Shown here piece after piece: positions 8,888 to 17,489 of a DNA stretch of 64,000 nucleotides. Each line of letters opens with the position of its first letter. Position 1 is the stretch's first letter. The translations under genes were made by a program, and so were the position numbers. Source of the DNA: G963668185 sp965237445. GTDB lineage: Bacteria; Chloroflexota; Dehalococcoidia; Lucifugimonadales; G963668185. Where the stretch lies: contig OZ250142.1 in assembly GCA_965237445.1 (NCBI GenBank), positions 186,001-250,000 on the forward strand. Direction: 5' to 3'. The notes under the pieces are model-generated. The model did no database searches and had not been told where the DNA came from. It saw only the letters and a program-made list of their open reading frames with translations.

Positions 8888-9388
8888 ATGCCCGGAACCC
8901 GCGAACATCCCACTCCCCGGCCAGCGGCGCGTGTGATCGTGCTGGACGGCTGCGGCAAGGTGCTCCTGTTTCGCGCCGCGTTTCCCGACTCGGTCGACGT
9001 CAGGCTATGGATCACGCCGGGCGGCGGCCTCGAGCCGGGAGAGACGCACGAACAGGCTGCGCATCGAGAGCTGCGGGAGGAGACTGGGCTGTCGGACGTG
9101 ACCCTTGGTGCATGCGTCTGGACAAGGCGACACGTCTTCTGGTGGATCGATGCGTGGATTGAACAGCTGGAGCGGTATTACCTGCTCAGGGCGCCCGGCA
9201 TCGTCATCACGCCGCCGCCCTTGGACGTGCTGAAGAAGGAGTACCTGCTGGAACACCGCTGGTGGAGCATCGCGGAGATTACGGCTGCGGCACGTACGGA
9301 GACGTTCGCGCCCAGAAGACTGCCGGAGCTTCTGCGGCCGCTAGTCGACTGCTGTGTACCGGAGACACCGATCGACGTCGGGATTTGA
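8888..9388 (+). CDS. NUDIX hydrolase
   Basis: A 166-residue pyrophosphohydrolase. The NUDIX box is complete (GGGLEPGETHEQAAHRELRE, then ETGL), so it should bind Mg2+ and cleave a nucleoside diphosphate linked to another moiety. Substrate is unknown. The ATG at 8888 is preferred over the TTG at 8882 because GAGAGG lies 8 bases upstream. A Trp-rich middle (FWWIDAWIEQLE, HRWWSIAEI) is characteristic of small bacterial NUDIX proteins. Confidence 0.88.
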   Translation: MPGTREHPTPRPAARVIVLDGCGKVLLFRAAFPDSVDVRLWITPGGGLEPGETHEQAAHRELREETGLSDVTLGACVWTRRHVFWWIDAWIEQLERYYLLRAPGIVITPPPLDVLKKEYLLEHRWWSIAEITAAARTETFAPRRLPELLRPLVDCCVPETPIDVGI

Positions 9389-9456
9389 TGGGCGCGGCAA
9401 TATTTGCGCTCTGAGCCAATGTCGCGGGCAGATGTGCGCCAGCAAGCATTCTGCAA

Positions 9457-9465
9457 TGATATACT
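9457..9465 (+). promoter_or_regulatory. Extended -10 promoter of the toxin-antitoxin operon
   Basis: TG-A-TATACT matches the extended -10 pattern (TGnTATAAT). No -35 is recognisable, as is usual for this promoter type. The predicted start near 9472 lies inside the inverted repeat at 9462-9485. Confidence 0.55.
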
Positions 9466-9485
9466 AGTTTAACATTGGTCTAGTA
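9462..9485. promoter_or_regulatory. Probable operator: TACTAG-N12-CTAGTA inverted repeat
   Basis: A perfect 6-bp inverted repeat with half-site centres 18 bases apart covers the -10 and start site of the AbrB/PIN operon. AbrB/MazE-type antitoxins commonly repress their own promoter by binding such palindromes, so this is the likely autoregulatory site. Confidence 0.5.
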
Positions 9486-9508
9486 GTAAGGCATTGGGGG
9501 AAGGCAAC

Positions 9509-9781
9509 ATGCAGCAGATCTCAACTACCATCACACAGCGCAATCAGGTAACGATCCCTACCGCAGTGCGACGGCTCCTCGGGTTAAAGGCTCGAGACAA
9601 GGTCACATTCACAATAGATGACGGCGGTGAAGTACGCCTTTCCCCTACTGCTTTTAGTCTCGAAACGGCCTTTGGCTCCGTGAAGCCTTCGGGAAGAGAG
9701 ACCATCGACTTCAAGGAGATCATCCGCGACGCGAAGGAAGGGAAGGCTGAGGACACCGTCCGCAGCCTGAAACGTGCATGA
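9509..9781 (+). CDS. AbrB/MazE-type antitoxin
   Basis: A 90-residue protein starting with a swapped-hairpin AbrB DNA-binding domain (TTITQRNQVTIPTAVRRLLG, then LKARDKVTFTIDDGGEVRL), followed by an acidic tail that would neutralise the toxin. The ATG at 9509 has GGGGAAGG just upstream; an in-frame TTG at 9494 is less likely. The stop overlaps the toxin start in ATGA, so the pair is translationally coupled. Confidence 0.85.
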   Translation: MQQISTTITQRNQVTIPTAVRRLLGLKARDKVTFTIDDGGEVRLSPTAFSLETAFGSVKPSGRETIDFKEIIRDAKEGKAEDTVRSLKRA

Positions 9782-10191
9782 AGTTCGTCGATACCAACAT
9801 CTTCATCAGATACCTGACCAGAGACGACGAGTCTAAGGCTCAAGCCTGTTACAAACTCTTCCAGCAGGTCAGGGAAGGTGACGAGGAACTCTTCACTACT
9901 GAAACAGTAATCGCGGAGATTGCCTACGTGCTTTCTTCCCCCAGGTCTGGCTATCGATTGGGCCATGAAGAGATCCGAGACAGACTTCTGCCGGTTCTAA
10001 CGCTACGCAATCTCAGAATTCCGACTAAGGGAATTATCCTACGGGCTCTGGACGTCTATGCAACATCCCCGTCGCTCGACTTTGAGGATGCCTCGGCTGT
10101 TGCACATTCGGAGAGGCAGGGAGTGACTGAGATAGTGAGCTATGACAAGGACTTCGACCTGATTCCGGGCATTCGAAGGCTAGAGCCTTAG
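9778..10191 (+). CDS. PIN-domain toxin (VapC-like RNase)
   Basis: A 137-residue PIN nuclease. Acidic residues expected at the metal site are visible: D in MKFVDTNIFIRYL, E in TETVIAEIAYVL, D in SLDFEDASAVAH and D in SYDKDFD. VapC-type toxins cleave RNA, often tRNA or rRNA. Together with the antitoxin whose stop it overlaps by 4 bases, it forms a complete type II module of the AbrB-PIN class. Confidence 0.87.
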   Translation: MKFVDTNIFIRYLTRDDESKAQACYKLFQQVREGDEELFTTETVIAEIAYVLSSPRSGYRLGHEEIRDRLLPVLTLRNLRIPTKGIILRALDVYATSPSLDFEDASAVAHSERQGVTEIVSYDKDFDLIPGIRRLEP

Positions 10192-10232
10192 TCCATCCCG
10201 GGCTTCAACCGCCTTTGACTGGATCGCTCAGA

Positions 10233-11219
10233 CTAGCCGAAGGTCAGTCCCACCTTGAGTGCCCCGTCCGCCGGATTGTGGGCGAGGTCCAGGGCTTCCT
10301 GAACTCTCTCTAACGGGAATCGATGCGTGGTTAGCGGGGCGACGTCGATCTCCCCTTCCGCGATCATGTGCAGAGCGGTCTCGAAGTCCGGCAGGCCGGG
10401 TTCGTCCTGCGCGCCGAAGACCGCGTTCATGGTTACCCGCCTGCGAAAGAACGTGTCCCACTCGAACGACACCGGTTCGTTCGATTCCGGCAGACCGAAG
10501 GCGCAAACGTGGCCCTGCTCGCGCACGATGTTCAGTGCCTGGTTCAACGTTGAAACGCTGCCAACGGCCTCGATTACAAGATCGGCGCCCTGCCCACGCG
10601 TGAGGTCAAGGACAGCGTCCGTAGCAGCGCGACCCGTCACGTCGATCGCCTCGTCCGCGCCCATGCGCAAGCCGGCCTCGCGTCTGGCGTCAATCGGCTC
10701 AACCGCGATCACACGAGCCGCGCCCATGCGTTTGAGCATAAAAGCGTGGAACAGGCCCACCGATCCCTGTCCGATTATCGCGGCCGTCTTGCCCTCCACG
10801 GGCGGCAGGCGCTTGCAGCCGTAGACCACGGTGCCAAGCTGCTGGGCCATCAGCAGATGATCCAATGGCAGACCCGCTGGGAGCTTGAGCAGGTACTTCG
10901 AGTCGATGGCCTGGTAGTCGGCGAACACCCGGGCCGTGAAGATGCTGGGCGCCGTGAGGACGAGGTCGCCTCGAGTCAGCCCCGAACTTCCCTCGTCGGC
11001 AACCACGCCGACGCCCTCGTGCCCGGGCACGCCGGGCGGCAGCGGGTACTCGCCGACGTTCCAGCCCATGTAAATTACGTGAAGGTCGCTGCCGCATATC
11101 GAAGCGGACAGCGTCTTGACGAGCACCTCATCGCCGTCAATTTCAGGAACGGGAATCTGCTGGCATTCCACTTTCCCGGGACCGACCGCCACTGCCGCTT
11201 TCATCTTGTTCACTTGCAC
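10233..11219 (-). CDS. Zinc-type (MDR) alcohol/polyol dehydrogenase
   Basis: A 328-residue medium-chain dehydrogenase. The catalytic-zinc Cys (SICGSDLH) and the GHE motif (GVPGHEGVGVV) are present, as is a Rossmann loop (AAIIGQGSVGLFHAFML) for NAD(P). The four-Cys structural zinc lobe usual in alcohol and threonine dehydrogenases is absent; the corresponding stretch reads LVLTAPSIFTARVFADY. The start is uncertain: GTG at 11219 follows AGAGGA closely, while an ATG lies at 11204. It sits 6 bases after the sugar-dehydrogenase-like gene on the same strand, so co-transcription is likely. Substrate unknown. Confidence 0.83.
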   Translation of the reverse strand: MQVNKMKAAVAVGPGKVECQQIPVPEIDGDEVLVKTLSASICGSDLHVIYMGWNVGEYPLPPGVPGHEGVGVVADEGSSGLTRGDLVLTAPSIFTARVFADYQAIDSKYLLKLPAGLPLDHLLMAQQLGTVVYGCKRLPPVEGKTAAIIGQGSVGLFHAFMLKRMGAARVIAVEPIDARREAGLRMGADEAIDVTGRAATDAVLDLTRGQGADLVIEAVGSVSTLNQALNIVREQGHVCAFGLPESNEPVSFEWDTFFRRRVTMNAVFGAQDEPGLPDFETALHMIAEGEIDVAPLTTHRFPLERVQEALDLAHNPADGALKVGLTFG

Positions 11220-11225
11220 CGTCCT

Positions 11226-12602
11226 CTATGGCTCGACGAGGCGGTAGATCCGTCCCCGCTCTCCGTAATCAAGGATGTACAACTCTTCACCAGGGCCTTT
11301 CCCAAAAGAAGAAATGCTGAGATCGGTATCGGCAAGCAGAGTGTGCTCTGTCACCGCCGAACCGTCGTATTTAAGTGCCCAGATCTTGCCGCTGCAGAAG
11401 TCTCCGTACACGTACGCGCCGAACAGCGATTGAAGCCGGTCGCCACGGTACACGCGGCCGCCGGTGACCGAGCACCCGTCGGAGCGGCCGTACTCTAACA
11501 CGGGTGGCTCCAGGCCCGCGAGATCGCACTCCTGGCCGCCGCTCGGATAGCAGTTCGCGCCCTCCGTTGTGTTCCAACCGTAGTTGCGCCCGGCCAGCAC
11601 GATGTCGATCTCCTCAAAGCGGTTCTGGCCAACATCTGCCGTCCAAAGAAGACCGGTCTCGCCGTCGAAGGCGAAGCGCCAGGGATTGCGCAGGCCATAC
11701 GCGAAGATTTCCGGACGGCCCGCCTCGCCGTCCGCGAACGGGTTGTCCGACGGAATGCCGTAAGCGCCGTCTTGGACTGCTGCGGAGACATCCAGCCTCA
11801 ATATCGTGCCGAGCAAAGTGTGCGAATCTTGTCCGTTGCCGAGCCGGTCCCCGGCTCCGCCGCCGTCGCCTAGAGCCACATACAGAAAGCCGTCAGGTCC
11901 GAACGCGATCTGGCCGCCATTGTGATTGGAGAACGGCTGCAGCACCTCCAGGATCGTTTCGCCTGACGTGGAATCGGGGACCGTGCTGGTCGACAGGTCC
12001 GCCTTGTACCGAGCGACAACCGATCTGCGAGGGTTGGGCGCCGTGTAGTAGACATATAAGTGTCCGGATTCCGCATAGTCCAGCGCGAACGCCAGTCCTA
12101 GCAGACCTTCCTCGGAGCCGCGCGTGAGCGCCAAATCGCGTATGTCCAGGAAGACATGCGAGTCGGTCACGCTACCCGAGTTCTCGAATGCACGAATGAC
12201 GCCTTCCCTCAAGACCACGTAGAGCCGCCCATCGTCTCCCTGAGGGAGTCTCAGGTCCACCATTTCCCTAAACGTCAGGCCCGGAAATGCCGGCTCTATC
12301 TCAAGCGGCACGAGCCCGGCGGACGCAGTCGCCTCTTCGCTGACCTCGACCCCAGGCGTCGATGGCACCGAGGCGTCCGGCGGCTCAGGCCCGGACTCCT
12401 CACGACCACCGCATGCAGAAGCAAGCACGGCCGCAGTCACCGTGACAAAGGCGGCGAGCAATAGAGACGGAAAAGAACATCTCAGGGCCACCGTCAGGTT
12501 AGACAGTTGCAACTCTCGCTTTGTTCCACATTTCGCTCCACTCTCACTCGGGGTCAAACCGGCGAAACCCAATCGCGCGGACTCGGGACGTGCTGCTATC
12601 AT
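11226..12602 (-). CDS. PQQ-dependent sugar dehydrogenase-like lipoprotein (GSDH/sorbosone family)
   Basis: An extracytoplasmic beta-propeller of the soluble glucose/sorbosone dehydrogenase family. After a hydrophobic segment comes a lipobox (AAVLASAC), suggesting a lipid-anchored protein. Propeller landmarks include EGLLGLAFALDY, HNGGQIAFGPDGFLYVALGD, GLRNPWRFAFD, ADVGQNRFEEID, GRNYGWNTTEG and GDFCSGKIWAL. The start is uncertain. The ATG at 12602 would put 35 extra residues before the signal peptide; a TTG at 12512 or GTG at 12491 would give a normal signal peptide. Members may bind PQQ and oxidise sugars, but some have lost activity. Confidence 0.8.
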   Translation of the reverse strand: MIAARPESARLGFAGLTPSESGAKCGTKRELQLSNLTVALRCSFPSLLLAAFVTVTAAVLASACGGREESGPEPPDASVPSTPGVEVSEEATASAGLVPLEIEPAFPGLTFREMVDLRLPQGDDGRLYVVLREGVIRAFENSGSVTDSHVFLDIRDLALTRGSEEGLLGLAFALDYAESGHLYVYYTAPNPRRSVVARYKADLSTSTVPDSTSGETILEVLQPFSNHNGGQIAFGPDGFLYVALGDGGGAGDRLGNGQDSHTLLGTILRLDVSAAVQDGAYGIPSDNPFADGEAGRPEIFAYGLRNPWRFAFDGETGLLWTADVGQNRFEEIDIVLAGRNYGWNTTEGANCYPSGGQECDLAGLEPPVLEYGRSDGCSVTGGRVYRGDRLQSLFGAYVYGDFCSGKIWALKYDGSAVTEHTLLADTDLSISSFGKGPGEELYILDYGERGRIYRLVEP

Positions 12603-12679
12603 ACCCGCGCCGCTAGAGGGTACAAGCAGAATCTGAGCGGCTCATACATAGCCCCGCGAGCTTTGGAGGCAGGAACTCA

Positions 12680-13993
12680 ATGAGCTTCAGAAACGCAAGC
12701 CTGTTTCCGGTCACGGCGTCCGTCAACGATGCGGACCGCCTATCAATCGGCGGCTGCGATTCACAGGACTTGGTGAACGAGTTCGGCACGCCCCTGTACG
12801 TCTTTGACGAGGACACGCTGCGTGGCATGTGCCGCGAGTTCGTCGACGGGTTCGGTGCGCTCTACCCTGACTCACGAGTGCTGTACGCAGGGAAGGCCTT
12901 CCTGAACCCGGCAGTCGCCAAGCTGGTGCACGAGGAGGGTCTAGGTATCGACGTCGTCTCCGCTGGTGAGCTGGCGGTCGCGCTGGCTGCGGACCTGCCG
13001 GCCGACTGCGTATACTTCCATGGCAACAACAAGACGCGGGAAGAGCTTGAGATGGCGATCGAGGCCGGCATCGGCCGCATCGTGATCGACAGCTTCCACG
13101 AGCTCGAACTTCTGAACGATCTGCTCGTTGCTGGGAATCGCAGGCAGGACGTGCTGCTGCGACTGTCTCCAAGCGTAGACCCGCACACCCACACCTACAC
13201 CACCACAGGAATCCTCGACAGCAAGTTCGGCTTCTCGATTGAGACCGGCGACGCCTCGCAGGCGATCACGCAGACGCTCGCCGCGTCTAACCTCGATCTC
13301 GTCGGCATCCACTTCCACCTCGGGTCTCCGATCTTCGAACTGGAACCGTACTCGATCGCGATTGACACGGTCCTCACGTTCCTCGAACCGTTCCAGTCAG
13401 AAGGCATGGAGCTCAGGGAACTGAGCCCCGGGGGCGGCTTCGCAATCGGGTACGTTAGCAGCAGCCCTCCGCCGCCTATCACGGCTTACGCAGAGGTCAT
13501 CACAACCGCTCTCCGCGAGCGTGCCGCGGCACTGGGCTTCGGCACGCCCACGCTTGTCGTCGAGCCGGGCCGGTCCATCGTGGGCCGCGCCGGTGTGGCG
13601 CTGTACACGGTTGGCGCTATTAAGGAGATCCCTTCGGTCCGGACTTACGTCTCGCTAGACGGGGGGATGGGCGACAACATTCGTCCCGCCCTCTACGGCT
13701 CGGAGTACGAAGCGGTCGCGGCCAACCGGATGCCCGCCGAGGCCGATACAACCGTCACGCTTGCGGGCAAGTTCTGCGAATCGGGCGACGTGCTGATAAA
13801 GGACGCGGTGCTCCCGGCATTGACTCCTGGAGACATCATCGCCATTCCCTCATCCGGCGCATACTCCCCTTCAATGGCCTCCAACTACAACCTGAACCCG
13901 AGGCCGGCCATGGTCATGGTCAAGGACGGTGACGCCAGGCTCATCCGGCGCAGGGAGACTTTCGAAGACATGATGCGCTCCGACGTCTGGTAG
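12680..13993 (+). CDS. lysA: Diaminopimelate decarboxylase
   Basis: Converts meso-diaminopimelate to lysine, the last step of lysine synthesis, using PLP on a TIM barrel. The PLP lysine is in VLYAGKAFLNP; other motifs are HFHLGSPI, LSPGGGFAIGY (phosphate loop), VVEPGRSIVG and the active-site KFCESGDVL. Length (437) is normal. The ATG at 12680 follows AGGA at good spacing. It leads a tight run with holB (10 bases) and a RicT-like gene; lysC lies elsewhere in the window on the other strand. Confidence 0.93.
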   Translation: MSFRNASLFPVTASVNDADRLSIGGCDSQDLVNEFGTPLYVFDEDTLRGMCREFVDGFGALYPDSRVLYAGKAFLNPAVAKLVHEEGLGIDVVSAGELAVALAADLPADCVYFHGNNKTREELEMAIEAGIGRIVIDSFHELELLNDLLVAGNRRQDVLLRLSPSVDPHTHTYTTTGILDSKFGFSIETGDASQAITQTLAASNLDLVGIHFHLGSPIFELEPYSIAIDTVLTFLEPFQSEGMELRELSPGGGFAIGYVSSSPPPPITAYAEVITTALRERAAALGFGTPTLVVEPGRSIVGRAGVALYTVGAIKEIPSVRTYVSLDGGMGDNIRPALYGSEYEAVAANRMPAEADTTVTLAGKFCESGDVLIKDAVLPALTPGDIIAIPSSGAYSPSMASNYNLNPRPAMVMVKDGDARLIRRRETFEDMMRSDVW

Positions 13994-14003
13994 GCGGGAC
14001 CGC

Positions 14004-15011
14004 ATGTGGCTCACGGTTGGACATGACAGTGCGGTCCGCTTCCTTGAGCGGAGTCACGCCGCCGAGCGCCTCGCCCACGCCTACCTGATCTCCGGAAGGC
14101 TGAGCATAGGACGGATGTCGCTCGCGCTCGACCTCGCCCGTCTGGTCAACTGCGTCGGCGAGCGGCCCCCGTGCTTGGACTGCGGCCAGTGCGACCGCGT
14201 CTCCCGGGGCCTGCACGCAGACGTGCAGATCGTCGGACTGCAGGAAAGCTCGGACAGCGGCCGGGCAAGGGTGAACATCGGCATCGACCAGGTTCGCGAC
14301 TGCCAGCGAGACATAAGCTTAAAGCCGTTCGAGGGCATGTGCCGCGTAGTCATTTTCGACGCCGCTGAGACGATGAGCGCTGAGGCCTCGAACGCTCTGC
14401 TGAAGACGCTGGAAGAGCCGCCGGACCACGTACTCATCGCTCTGTTATCTCGTGAGAATGCGCGCATACTCCCCACAATCGTATCCAGATGCCAGTCGAT
14501 CGAGCTAAGACCGCCGCACGTCGAGACCATCGCGTCCCTCCTGGTTGAGCGACACGGTGTCGACGCCGAGCGGGCCCAGGAGCTTGCAGCGATGAGCGGA
14601 GGACGGCCCGGCTGGGCGGTCCGCGCCATCTCGGAGCCCGAGCTGATGGAAGAGCGCGGGACGATAGTGCGTGAGATCGAAGAGGCCATGGGCAGCACGA
14701 TGGAGGGCCGTTTCGACTACGCGAGCAGCCTTGCGTCTGAGTTCACCCGCAATCGTGAGAGAGGCGGTCAAGTCCTTGAACTGTGGCTGGACTGGTGGCG
14801 CTCCATCCTGTTGAAGGCGGTCGGGACCGGCTCAGGCCGCGTCGACGTCGAGGGGACGGCGCTGACGGTCCGCGAAGTCGCAGCGGCGATCAAGGCCGTG
14901 CTGGAGGCGCGTTCTAACCTCGAACGAAACGTGACCTATCGGCTAGCGACAGAGCAGATGATGCTGCAGATGCCTTACGTTGATATGGCTTCGAAGGAAC
15001 TCTCACCGTGA
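14004..15011 (+). CDS. holB: DNA polymerase III subunit delta' (clamp loader)
   Basis: A 335-residue AAA+ clamp-loader subunit. It has the RuvB/DnaX-like start (HAYLISGRLSIGRMSLALDL), a zinc module (CLDCGQC with an upstream Cys), the sensor region ASNALLKTLEEPPDHVLIAL and the SRC motif (TIVSRCQ). The P-loop is degenerate: the expected GK[ST] reads GRMS, consistent with delta' not hydrolysing ATP. Its TGA overlaps the next gene's GTG in GTGA. Placement upstream of a RicT-like gene mirrors the holB-yaaT order of Firmicutes. Confidence 0.9.
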   Translation: MWLTVGHDSAVRFLERSHAAERLAHAYLISGRLSIGRMSLALDLARLVNCVGERPPCLDCGQCDRVSRGLHADVQIVGLQESSDSGRARVNIGIDQVRDCQRDISLKPFEGMCRVVIFDAAETMSAEASNALLKTLEEPPDHVLIALLSRENARILPTIVSRCQSIELRPPHVETIASLLVERHGVDAERAQELAAMSGGRPGWAVRAISEPELMEERGTIVREIEEAMGSTMEGRFDYASSLASEFTRNRERGGQVLELWLDWWRSILLKAVGTGSGRVDVEGTALTVREVAAAIKAVLEARSNLERNVTYRLATEQMMLQMPYVDMASKELSP

Positions 15012-15223
15012 ACATGGCCGGCGTCCGGTTCAGCCCGTCCGGTCAGGTGCACTTCGTGGACCCGGCCGGTCTCGCCCTGCGCGTCAACGACCGCGTCCTC
15101 GTGGAGCAGGAGTTTGGGAGCCGCGAGGCCAAGGTGATCGTCGAGCCGGGCCAGTTCTTGCACTCGGACCTCCGAGGCCCAATGTTCCGGGTGCTTGAGA
15201 AGGTTGCGTCTGCCGAAGGCTGA
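15008..15223 (+). CDS. Short RicT/YaaT (PSP1) N-terminal domain protein
   Basis: A 71-residue protein starting at a GTG that overlaps the holB stop. The sequence MAGVRFSPSGQVHFVDPAGL, then RVNDRVLVEQEFGSREAKVI, resembles by eye the first 65 residues of RicT/YaaT (a VGVRF opening, a YFDP-like step, a GDYVIVET-like strand). RicT is normally about 270 residues with a C-terminal PSP1 domain; here the frame stops after the first domain and the next gene is on the other strand. The holB neighbourhood supports the assignment. In Bacillus, RicT acts in a complex affecting RNA processing. Confidence 0.6.
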   Translation: MNMAGVRFSPSGQVHFVDPAGLALRVNDRVLVEQEFGSREAKVIVEPGQFLHSDLRGPMFRVLEKVASAEG

Positions 15224-15246
15224 AAGGCTGCCCGCGAGGGATCTCG

Positions 15247-15756
15247 CTAGCTTGCCCAAGGTATGAACTGGCGCCACTCAGTGAGTATCGGCCGATTGTC
15301 GAACACATGAAACGGGTTCGGCTTAGGGGCCTTGGCCGGCCTCAACAGCCTCATGCTCGCCTCCCTCGGTGTCCGGCCCGCCTTCCTATGATTGCAGGGT
15401 ATGCAGGCCGCCACAACGTTCTCCCACTCGTGCGGGCCCTGCCGCGACCTCGGCACGACGTGGTCCAAAGTAAGCTGTCGCGCATTGTCGCCACAGTACT
15501 GGCACCGGCCCTCGTCCCTGTGGAACACCGCCCGGCGGGAAATCCTGCGCTGCAGGATGGGCCGCTTGACCAGATGCATAAGGCGGATCACAGACGGGAT
15601 CGGAAACGTGGCTGTTACGGTGCGGATGTCTCCCTTGCCGTTCTCCAGCATCTCGGCCGTGCCGCGATCGACCAGAGTCACCGCACGGCGGGCGTTGCAG
15701 ATGTTCAATGGCACATAATTCTGGTTAAGCACCAGAACTGGAGTGTTTACCGGCAT
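15247..15756 (-). CDS. HNH endonuclease
   Basis: A 169-residue HNH nuclease. The N-terminal segment (VLVLNQNYVPLNICNARRAV) is typical of a widespread family of stand-alone HNH proteins. The catalytic region contains CQYCG, LTLDHVVPRSRQG, WENVVAACIPCNHRKAGR, giving two zinc-binding Cys pairs and the catalytic His in LDHV. Its DNA substrate and role are unknown; it is not next to recognisable mobile genes. Confidence 0.88.
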   Translation of the reverse strand: MPVNTPVLVLNQNYVPLNICNARRAVTLVDRGTAEMLENGKGDIRTVTATFPIPSVIRLMHLVKRPILQRRISRRAVFHRDEGRCQYCGDNARQLTLDHVVPRSRQGPHEWENVVAACIPCNHRKAGRTPREASMRLLRPAKAPKPNPFHVFDNRPILTEWRQFIPWAS

Positions 15757-15826
15757 GGAACGTTGCGTGGTCTGGGCGAGAATCCTTTCAAACTATCTTA
15801 ACGCACGCTCGTAGTCCGCGCACTAG

Positions 15827-16447
15827 CTAGGAGGCACCGGCCTCATCCATGACCTCTTTCAGCATGTCCAGTCCTGTGGCGAACCGGCCGGGCGCCAGTC
15901 CGAAGGCATCGGCAGGGATGGCGTCGATCACTCTGACAACCGCCCTTGATATGGACGACCCCGTCAGGAGTTCTTCCAGGTTCTCCCTTGACTCAATCGA
16001 CTCCGGGATCTTTGACGAGAACTGTCCCGCAATTCCGTTGGAAGACGCATCCTCGTAGGCATAGGTCAGGCGGGCTAGTCCAACGATGGCGCCGGCGCAT
16101 AGAAGTAGGCCTAGCAGCAGTCCCATCGCCAGCCCGCCCAATCTGTCCACCAATGCCGACAGTCCCACTGTCAGGAACTTCAGGAGGGGCCTGATTACGC
16201 GCCAGACAATCGCGGCCCCTGCGAGGGACGCGGCCATGATGACTCCGTAAACGATGAAGCCAATCCAGGACTGACGTTCCGGATCGTCATCGATCAGCCC
16301 CGCTATCAGCAGAGCAAACTGACTACCGAACGTCCAGCCGAGGTACAGGGCGACCACGCCAACTATCATACCCAGCAGGCCATTCTTGAGGCCGATGTAC
16401 CCGGCCCCGGCAAGGACTACCAGGAACGCGATATCGAGCCAGTTCAA
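15827..16447 (-). CDS. CvpA family membrane protein
   Basis: A 206-residue protein opening with the CvpA-type start MNWLDIAFLVVLAGAGYIGL and four hydrophobic helices in the first 130 residues, then a soluble, acidic C-terminal half. CvpA proteins are needed for colicin V export in E. coli, but their general function is unclear. It is 16 bases downstream of the SDR gene on the same strand, so it may be co-transcribed with the two SDRs. Confidence 0.8.
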   Translation of the reverse strand: MNWLDIAFLVVLAGAGYIGLKNGLLGMIVGVVALYLGWTFGSQFALLIAGLIDDDPERQSWIGFIVYGVIMAASLAGAAIVWRVIRPLLKFLTVGLSALVDRLGGLAMGLLLGLLLCAGAIVGLARLTYAYEDASSNGIAGQFSSKIPESIESRENLEELLTGSSISRAVVRVIDAIPADAFGLAPGRFATGLDMLKEVMDEAGAS

Positions 16448-16463
16448 TTAACGAAGGGGCAGT

Positions 16464-17423
16464 CTACTGCCTAGGAGCCTGCGGTGGCACAGGATTGATC
16501 AGCCCATTGGAGATGGAGATGGGCATAACGTCCTCCAGCTCGTCCAGCGTCCAGCGACCGTTCTTGTGGATGCTGCGGAGCACGTGCCTGGGCGAGTACA
16601 GAGACATGACCCAGCCGCTCGTGCCGATCACCTGGCCGGTCAGGCTGCCTCCCGCGTCAGAACACAGGTAGACGGTCTTTGGCGCGTTGTTGGCCGGGTC
16701 CCTTGCCTCTACCGGGCCTTGAATCGGCGCGCCCTGCGCCTGCATCGTGCCCGCCGCAGCCGTGGCCGCCTGCTGCCGCTCCTGCGACTTGATCTGCCGG
16801 GACCTGTCAGGCACCGTGGCCGTCATTCTCGTGCTTCCGCCAGGGTAGACGGCGTTCACCGTGATGCCGTGGGGCGCAAGCTCCCTGGCAAGCGAACGGG
16901 CCATGCCGACCATGCCCTCCTTGGCGGCCGAGTAGTTGCTCTGGCCGGTTGAGCCGAGCCCGGAACCGGACGAGAACAGCACGATGCGGCCATGCTTCTG
17001 CCTCATCATGTGCGGCGTGGCGTGCCTGACCATGTTGAAGGCCCCGTACAGGTGTACGTCGAGCACGCCGTCCCACTCCAGTTCGGTCATGTTGAAGATC
17101 ATGCGGTCCCGGAGGATGCCTGCCACGTGGCACACTATGTCCAGTCTGCCGTACTTGTCTATCGCGGACTGAACGACTTTGCCGGCCGTGTCGAACTCAG
17201 CAACTGAGTCGAAGTTTGCGGTGGCCTCGCCGCCGTTTTCCCTGATCTCGGCGGCAACCTGCTCGGCAGGGGCGTCGGACGTTCCCGTACCGTCCACGGC
17301 GCCGCCCAAGTCGTTCACGACGACCGATGCGCCGTCAGCGGCAAGCCACGTTGCCACTTCCGCGCCGATTCCTCGACCGGCTCCCGTCACTATCGCGACT
17401 CTGCCTTCCAATCTCTTACCCAT
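16464..17423 (-). CDS. SDR oxidoreductase, hydroxyacyl-CoA dehydrogenase-like
   Basis: A 319-residue short-chain dehydrogenase. The cofactor loop is TGAGRGIG, followed by VVVNDLGGAVDGTG, a signature of the (3R)-hydroxyacyl-CoA dehydrogenase/MFE-2-like SDR branch. The catalytic Ser (LFSSGSGLG) and the YxxxK pair (NYSAAKEG) are intact. The start at 17423 is chosen because GGAG lies 7 bases upstream; the frame extends 21 bases further. A C-terminal extension of about 60 residues beyond the core carries RSIHKNGRWTLDELED, a pattern shared with the neighbouring paralogue. Fatty-acyl-CoA or steroid-like hydroxy substrates are plausible. Confidence 0.82.
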   Translation of the reverse strand: MGKRLEGRVAIVTGAGRGIGAEVATWLAADGASVVVNDLGGAVDGTGTSDAPAEQVAAEIRENGGEATANFDSVAEFDTAGKVVQSAIDKYGRLDIVCHVAGILRDRMIFNMTELEWDGVLDVHLYGAFNMVRHATPHMMRQKHGRIVLFSSGSGLGSTGQSNYSAAKEGMVGMARSLARELAPHGITVNAVYPGGSTRMTATVPDRSRQIKSQERQQAATAAAGTMQAQGAPIQGPVEARDPANNAPKTVYLCSDAGGSLTGQVIGTSGWVMSLYSPRHVLRSIHKNGRWTLDELEDVMPISISNGLINPVPPQAPRQ

Positions 17424-17489
17424 GTTCACGCTCCATGTTCGCATGCGGCACGCCTGGTAGCAGCCGCCCTGAAAGCTGCGTAGTTATGA

